From Mansonella perstans (lineage: Eukaryota; Nematoda; Chromadorea; Rhabditida; Onchocercidae): a stretch of DNA of 64,000 bases. Made by a program: the position numbers and the translations under genes. Below are positions 54,155 through 64,000 of the stretch, piece after piece (the stretch's first letter is position 1; every line of letters begins with the position of its first letter). Location of the stretch: the NCBI GenBank assembly GCA_037074765.1, contig JBAMDO010000237.1:18211-82210 (forward strand), written 5' to 3'. The notes below the pieces were generated by a model. That model was not told the DNA's origin, did no database searches, and saw nothing but the letters and a program-made list of their open reading frames with translations.

Positions 54155-57100
54155 ATGGCTGAAGATGAAGAGAGCGATACAGAGACTGCAATGAAAGGAT
54201 ACTACAAAGAAGCGATGAAAAAATTGAAGCGATACGATAAAAGGAGTAGGAAAGAAGAAGATGAAAAAGAAGAGAAAGCTAAAAAAAATAAGGAAGTACG
54301 AGATTGGAAGAGGAGTGAAACTAATGAAAAATTAAAAGGAGAGAGAAATGGGAAAATGAAGAAAGATATGGAAAGTAAAGTAAAGTCAAAGAAGGAAAAG
54401 GATAATAGCACAAGAAAAGATAGAAGAAATGAGCAAATGGAAAAGAGTGAAAGGAATGATGAAATGGAAAATGTAGAGAGAAAAAAAAAGAAAAATCAAA
54501 TAACTGAGAAAGTGCGGGAGCAGGAGAAGGATAAGGAAGTAAAAGTGGAGAAAACAGAGGCATCATCGACAGGAAAAAAAAGTACGATGGATAGAGATCA
54601 AAGCAAAAGCAGTGATAAGATCGATGACAAAATTTATAAAAATTTAACTCCTGAAATGGCCGCGGAAATGAAAATACGAGGGATGGTTTTCTATGAGAAC
54701 CTTGGTGACCTCTTCATTCCTTTGACCTTTGTTTTACATCTTTTTGCACTCATAAATTTAGAAAAATTATTCCAAATAAAGACAGATGAAAATAAAACAA
54801 TGCTATGAGATAATTAAGTTCTACTAAGAAATTCATCACCGGTCATTACTGGTCACTTAAGAAACTCACTACTGGTCACCTAAGAAATTCATCACTGGTC
54901 ACATAGGGAACTCATCACTGGTCACTAAGAAACTTATCACTGGCCACTTAAGAAACTCATCACTGGTCACTTAAGAAACTCATCACTGGTCACATAGGGA
55001 ACTCATCATTGGTCACTTAAGAAACTCATCATTGGTCACTTAAGAAACTCGTCATTGGTCACTTAAGAAACTCATCACTGGTCACTTAAGAAACTCATCA
55101 TTGGTCACTTAAGAAACTCATCACTGGTCACTTAAGAAACTCATTATTGGCACCTAAGAAACTCGTCATTGGTCACTTAAGAAACTCATCACTGGTCACT
55201 AAAAAACTCATCACTGGCCGCTTAAAAAACTCGTCATTGGTCACTTAAGAAACTCATCACTGGTCACTGAGAAACTCATCACTGGTCACTTTATTGCTTT
55301 ATTTTTCACTTTATAGCCAGCAAATGGATGTGACGAGGAATGCACTGCGTATTTATACCATAATGAAATGTTTGGGAAATTTTGCTCAGAATTTTGTCTT
55401 AATTAGGTTATACTTGTAGCGATTTCGGTGAATTGTTTCAAAGAACTCTTTACAAACATTCCTTCCAATTCCTTCGATTCTTTTAAGCATTTTTTCTTTA
55501 GGCATAGGAACATTTTCTGTTGTCAAGAAGGCTTGGTGCAATATGGCAAACAAAATGGTCGCTGTAAAAATAATCGACGCAAGGTAATGTGGTAAAATGT
55601 AATACCCTCCAAATCTATCATTAATTGATCACTAATCGATTATTTCTACTTAATATACCCATTAAATAGCCAATTATTACTAATTCATCACTATATCAAT
55701 ATTCCAGTTATTCGTGATTAATTAACCATTATTCGTGATATTGATATGATAAGGATTCTCAACTGCTCTATTCTCGTTTTACTTTCCCTTATCAAATTTT
55801 TATCTTGCCTAAAATTAAGCTTTTCAAGGTTCCAACAAACATTCGCATGCCATTTTCAGTTTTCCTTATAAAATCGAAGGGACAAATCAAATAAATTTTT
55901 AGGAAAGATAGTAAATATACAAAGAAATGCCTGCCACGTGAGATTGAACTTGTCCGAAAGTTGGAACATGACAATATTATTAAAGTTTATGAAGTACTTT
56001 CTTGAATTTAAAAAAATAAAAAATGGGAAAAATGTTTCATTTATGATTATTTTTATACAAATATATCATCACATTGAAATGAATTTAAAGATTCCATTTT
56101 CCAACATTTTTTTGAGCTTAATTTTTAGAGTTCGATTAGAAAAAACTTTTGAAATCTCCAGGTAGTGGAGAAAATTCCATATGTTTGTATTATACAAGAA
56201 TTTGCAAATCGAGGTGACCTGTTGAAAAAGATAAGGCGTCAAAATAAAATTGATGAAAAGGAAGGAAAAATACATTTCCGACAACTTATTGAGACAATGA
56301 AGGTATCAAGTAAACAATCTATTTCTATTATTAATGCAAACAATTAAGCTCAGCTTGCATTTCAAAGCTTGAAACTAAGATAAAAGTTTTCGTTGCGAAA
56401 CGTCAAACTTAGAAGGTTCAAATAATTTTATTTATTAGTATTTAAAATCAGTGGAAGTTGTACATCGTGATATCAAATGTGAGAATATATTGCTCGATTC
56501 ATGCGAAAACATTAAAATTACCGATTTTGGCTTCGCACGAATATTGAAGTCCGGTGAAAAGTCAAAAACATTTTGTGGCTCTCGAGCATACTTAGCGCCA
56601 GAAATTATTAGGTTTGACCAGTTTATAAGTTCTATTACTTCTATTTTTGAAAATCATGCCTTTGAGACAATAGCTTGGCTAGTCTAGTCTTTAGGTCATT
56701 TGCTTTTAAAAGAATAGTCCAGCGATACTTCAAGCCATATATTTTCTCATATGCTAGTGTAACTGCTAATTTCAAAGTTAATATTACTTTCGTCGAGATT
56801 CCTTTGTGTAACGGTGGGTTGAAACATTTTGAAACGGAAATTTGAAGTGGACGGAAAAAATTTCCTGATAGTTTGGGCCGACTTAGGACTTCTTAAACTT
56901 TCGACAAAATGAAAGAAAATTATCCCTTTGTGATGGCAAATTAAGCTTCCAACACCTAAATTTGGAAATTCCTGCAGAGCACAACCATACAATGGGTATC
57001 TATCGGATATGTGGAGTGCGGGCATTGTATTGTATGTGATGATAACGGGACTGATGCCATATGATGATAAGAATGTGCGCAAAATGTTGGAACGACAATT

Positions 57101-57735
57101 GCAACACAGGTCATAAACGATGACAATTTTATTACATTTGAATTTAAATTTCATTATCATTACATTACGAATTTAAATATCAACACCATTTTGTCTGTAC
57201 ATATATCATACTTCGAATTTCATTGAACTTTAAATTAGAATTAAAATTATAGTTTAAATTCAATCATTTCTACTTGCAATTTGAATTATATTATATTTTA
57301 TTTTTAGTTGTGACTAACTATATTTTCAGATAATTTATGTTTTAAAAATTTTAACTACTCTAATTGTTTATATTTACTATTAATAATGTAAATATATAAT
57401 TCGAATTTTTCTCTATTTATTTTAATCCATTTTATGGAGTGTTTTTCAATATTTTTTTAATTATTTTTAGTGATTTTTTTTTCCAATTTAATTTTAATTT
57501 ATTGAATTTTTTAAATTAATTATAATCAAATTTATTCAGAATTGCATATCGACGAACAACAGAAATAAGTGCTGATGCGAAACGATTAATATATGATATT
57601 CTTCATCCGATACCACAAAAAAGATTAACAATCGAGGAAGTGATACATTCTAAATGGCTAACTGGAGTGGAATACCGTATCTTAGTTGAACCTGTTAACG
57701 ATTCTGCAACAACCGATTCTGAGGATAATAGTTGA
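54155..57735 (+). CDS. TSSK-like serine/threonine kinase with charged N-terminal extension
   Basis: Exons: 54155-54704, 55502-55583, 55903-55993, 56162-56302, 56439-56611, 56978-57109, 57540-57735 (TGA). Phases join to 454 residues. Residues 1 to about 175 are a Lys/Glu/Asp/Arg-rich, low-complexity extension, probably helical or disordered. The kinase core follows: [15 protein letters not shown] (G184, G186, V190), VAVKII (Lys206), HRDIKCEN (297-304), DFGFAR (317-322), [11 protein letters not shown], and [13 protein letters not shown] with [11 protein letters not shown]. HRDxKCEN and PYDD..V/I.KML are hallmarks of the testis-specific serine kinase family, and all catalytic residues are present. 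TSSKs act in late spermatogenesis, so sperm expression is an inference. It is unusual in its long basic/acidic extension, since most TSSKs begin just before the kinase domain. The exon 5 acceptor was placed at TTTATTAG (56438), not the nearer TCAG at 56451, to keep frame and give [11 protein letters not shown]. Confidence 0.92.
54821..55293. repeat. 23-bp minisatellite in intron 1 of the TSSK-like gene
   Basis: About 20 head-to-tail copies of ACTTAAGAAACTCATCACTG plus GTC, with variants such as ACATAGGGAACTC and CATTGGTC, and a few shortened units. It lies between the exon for the charged extension and the first kinase exon. Partial homogenisation of variants suggests turnover by unequal exchange or slippage. 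Confidence 0.95.
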
Positions 57736-57814
57736 AACTTCGTACTCCTCCGTCCCTTTCTTCTCTCTTTCCTTTTTTGAACTTTATAGTTGTGCGAAGT
57801 TTGTTATCATTTGG

Positions 57815-57820
57815 AATAAA
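57815..57820 (+). terminator. Polyadenylation signal, TSSK-like gene
   Basis: AATAAA lies 80 bases after the TGA stop, in a T-rich 3' region. Confidence 0.65.
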
Positions 57821-58623
57821 GTATGATTTAAAATCAATTAAATTAATTAAATTGCAAAAGTTTGTATCATAGTTTGTATCATAGCTTTAATTAGCCTTAA
57901 TTAAAATTTCAATTGATGCTTTCATTAACAATCAATAATTGATAATAGATATATTATCTATTGAAAAAGAAAAAAAAATAAATTAAATTCAATCATTTTT
58001 ATTCAAATACTTCTAAATTAATCAATCATTTATTAGTACAATGATGTTTGCTACTCTTTCTCATGCCGCTATTATTTATTATATAAATTAACAAATATTA
58101 TTGATTATTAATAGCACTACTTTGTTAGCACTAATTAAATTTTATCATTCAATCAATGATTTTGCAAGGATATTTAACAAAAAAACAAAACAAAAAAAAA
58201 AAAAATTCTTAAGAGTAATTTTTTTGAAATTTTAATTGAGATAAATTTGCACAATGATATCAATTATTATTTGAGAAATAATATTTATCTATTTTGTGAT
58301 AAAGTTAAGAGAATTAATGATAAATGGCACTGATATGATATGAGTAAATTGATTCTATGCTATTATTGATTGCTAATAGGTAGCAAATTATCAGTAAACG
58401 TCATCATTCAATGCCTGACTCATTCATTGAAAGGCTGAATAGCAATATTTGTTAGCATTAAATTTGTTTGTTAGTATAAATTTATTTGCTGTTATTGATT
58501 GAACGGAAGTGAAATTCATCGTCACGATGTCATTTTGATCTTTGACCCTTTGTCAATTTTTTTTCCACCTCTTTCTTGGCCTAATTTCTAGACCTATTTA
58601 TTTTATCTGATCATTTATTTTTA
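57821..58623. other. Intergenic gap between the TSSK-like gene and P5CDH
   Basis: About 0.8 kb of AT-rich sequence with an A run near 58.19 kb. No exon is seen. The two genes share a strand, but the gap is longer than the usual worm operon spacing of roughly 100 bases, so co-transcription is not indicated. Confidence 0.5.
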
Positions 58624-58624
58624 G
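58612..58624 (+). promoter_or_regulatory. Splice acceptor just upstream of the P5CDH start
   Basis: CATTTATTTTTAG ends at 58624, 15 bases before the ATG at 58640. It is a likely spliced-leader or 5'UTR acceptor. Confidence 0.5.
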
Positions 58625-58639
58625 TATTCTGCAAATACA

Positions 58640-63027
<4,388 letters not shown>

Positions 63028-64000
63028 ATGTGCTTTAAATTGATCTAAAATAAGCATAGCTCATTTCATTTATTTCTTCTTTAAATACTGTCTAAATCTC
63101 GTTTTTGTATTAGGAAGTGCAATTTTTATTTTTCAGATTAAAATCTGATTTGAAAATAAGTATATTTCTAAATACTTCAGTTAAAGATTGAGTGTTTTAT
63201 TTGTGTTTCACCATGAAATGGTGCTTTGCGTTCATAAAATTTTATTTAAATTTCGAAGTTGTATTTTACTATGTCTGCAAATTTCGTCTCTTAACATTTG
63301 TTTGTGTCATCTGTTGGATTCTTTATGTAAGTTTGATAAGTTTGATAAGTTGTCAATTTTGGTTTATCGTTAACATATTAAAGTTTGGCTACTTTTTGTG
63401 AGCTTTTAACTATGAATAAAATACGTCTTCACTAATTAAAAATTTTCCTTTTACTTTTCTACTTCTACAAGCAATCTTTTAATTTTGTCTTATTTATTTG
63501 ATTGATTTGTAGTTTGTTACATTGTTTTAGATTTGAAATTTTTTTCGGAATAATTTGTAAATCAGGTGATGCATACAAATATCTTGTTGTTTATGGATGA
63601 AGATTACTGATCATGCTTCCTCATTTGGAACCGTCGATATACAGTTCTTGTATATTTTAAAAAAATTAAATAGTCACACGTTAGTTTTATATTTAGTGTT
63701 GGAGAATTAGCCGATAACATTACCCTAAATAAATGCTTGTTTGATATTTTTGATTTCAAAGGATTGTAATTGAATTAGTAAATGTGTTAAGTGATATACT
63801 TTTTTTGATATTTCGAATTTTCTCTTCGAAATTTAGTTATGATTCATCCACATATTGTGGAAAAAAAAAATGAAATTAGTAAGCGAGAAGATTGATAAAG
63901 ATATATTTTTAAGTGACTTAGAAAGGCGGACAAAATGTTGTCATGTTGTCTAAGTTCAAATTAATTTAAATTAGAAATTTACAATTTCATTAAACAAGAA
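63028..64000. other. 3'UTR and intergenic sequence at the right edge
   Basis: AT-rich, with no coding signal I can support. Short plus-strand frames near 63.19-63.40 kb encode hydrophobic low-complexity strings and probably fall in the P5CDH 3'UTR. Confidence 0.5.
63415..63420 (+). terminator. Possible polyadenylation signal, P5CDH
   Basis: AATAAA lies 388 bases past the stop codon. It would imply a long 3'UTR. A variant signal nearer the stop could be used instead. Confidence 0.35.

Noticed and set aside
54202..54566. Two Phe/Ser-rich minus-strand frames within the TSSK-like exon 1
   Set aside because: Antisense shadows of the Lys/Glu-rich coding exon.
54821..55293. CRISPR-like array
   Set aside because: Repeats are contiguous 23-bp units without unique spacers, in a eukaryotic intron; it is a minisatellite.
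56441..56452. Splice acceptor TTAAAATCAG just before HRD in the TSSK-like gene
   Set aside because: Using it would put the catalytic exon out of frame. The upstream TTTATTAG at 56438 keeps phase 0 and gives the expected [11 protein letters not shown].
56747..57160. 137-codon minus-strand frame over the TSSK-like exon 6
   Set aside because: Opposite strand of a confirmed kinase exon; composition and lack of motif mark it as a shadow.

Overview
The window reads as AT-rich nuclear DNA of a nematode. Four spliced protein-coding genes can be assembled exon by exon. Introns are GT..AG, and acceptors are mostly T-rich followed by CAG or TAG. The gene set fits a nematode: a VAB-1-type Eph receptor, a divergent casein kinase 1/TTBK-like kinase of a family that is expanded in worms, a TSSK-like kinase, and an ALH-6-type P5C dehydrogenase. 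Many introns are hundreds of bases long and several exceed 2 kb, which suggests a parasitic clade such as filarial or other spirurid worms rather than Caenorhabditis. The species is not identified, and that placement is an inference.

Layout. From the left edge to about 22.8 kb (minus strand) lies an Eph receptor tyrosine kinase gene. Twenty exons are visible: signal peptide, ephrin-binding domain, cysteine-rich region, two fibronectin III domains, transmembrane helix, juxtamembrane tyrosines, and the kinase N-lobe and catalytic core. The kinase C-lobe and C-terminus lie beyond the left edge. From about 22.8 to 47.3 kb no gene could be supported. That stretch holds simple repeats, a 19-bp tandem repeat, a foldback (inverted-repeat) element at 31.86-32.41 kb, and a GC-richer patch near 24.3 kb upstream of the Eph gene. 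From 51.0 down to about 48.4 kb (minus strand) is a CK1/TTBK-like gene whose product has lost the glycine-rich loop and the catalytic HRD aspartate, so it is probably a pseudokinase. It also has an exon encoding a 9-residue tandem repeat.

From 54.15 to 57.74 kb (plus strand) is a TSSK-like Ser/Thr kinase with an intact catalytic core behind a Lys/Glu-rich N-terminal extension of about 175 residues. Its first intron contains a 23-bp minisatellite. From 58.64 to 63.03 kb (plus strand) is a complete 12-exon mitochondrial delta-1-pyrroline-5-carboxylate dehydrogenase. The last 0.97 kb holds no gene that I can see.

The four genes show no obvious shared pathway: axon guidance or morphogenesis signalling, a probable pseudokinase, a probable sperm-type kinase, and mitochondrial proline catabolism. 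No tRNA, rRNA, CRISPR array or bacterial-type operon was recognised. Exon boundaries were deduced by hand from splice consensus, reading-frame continuity and remembered family patterns. No alignment was run.
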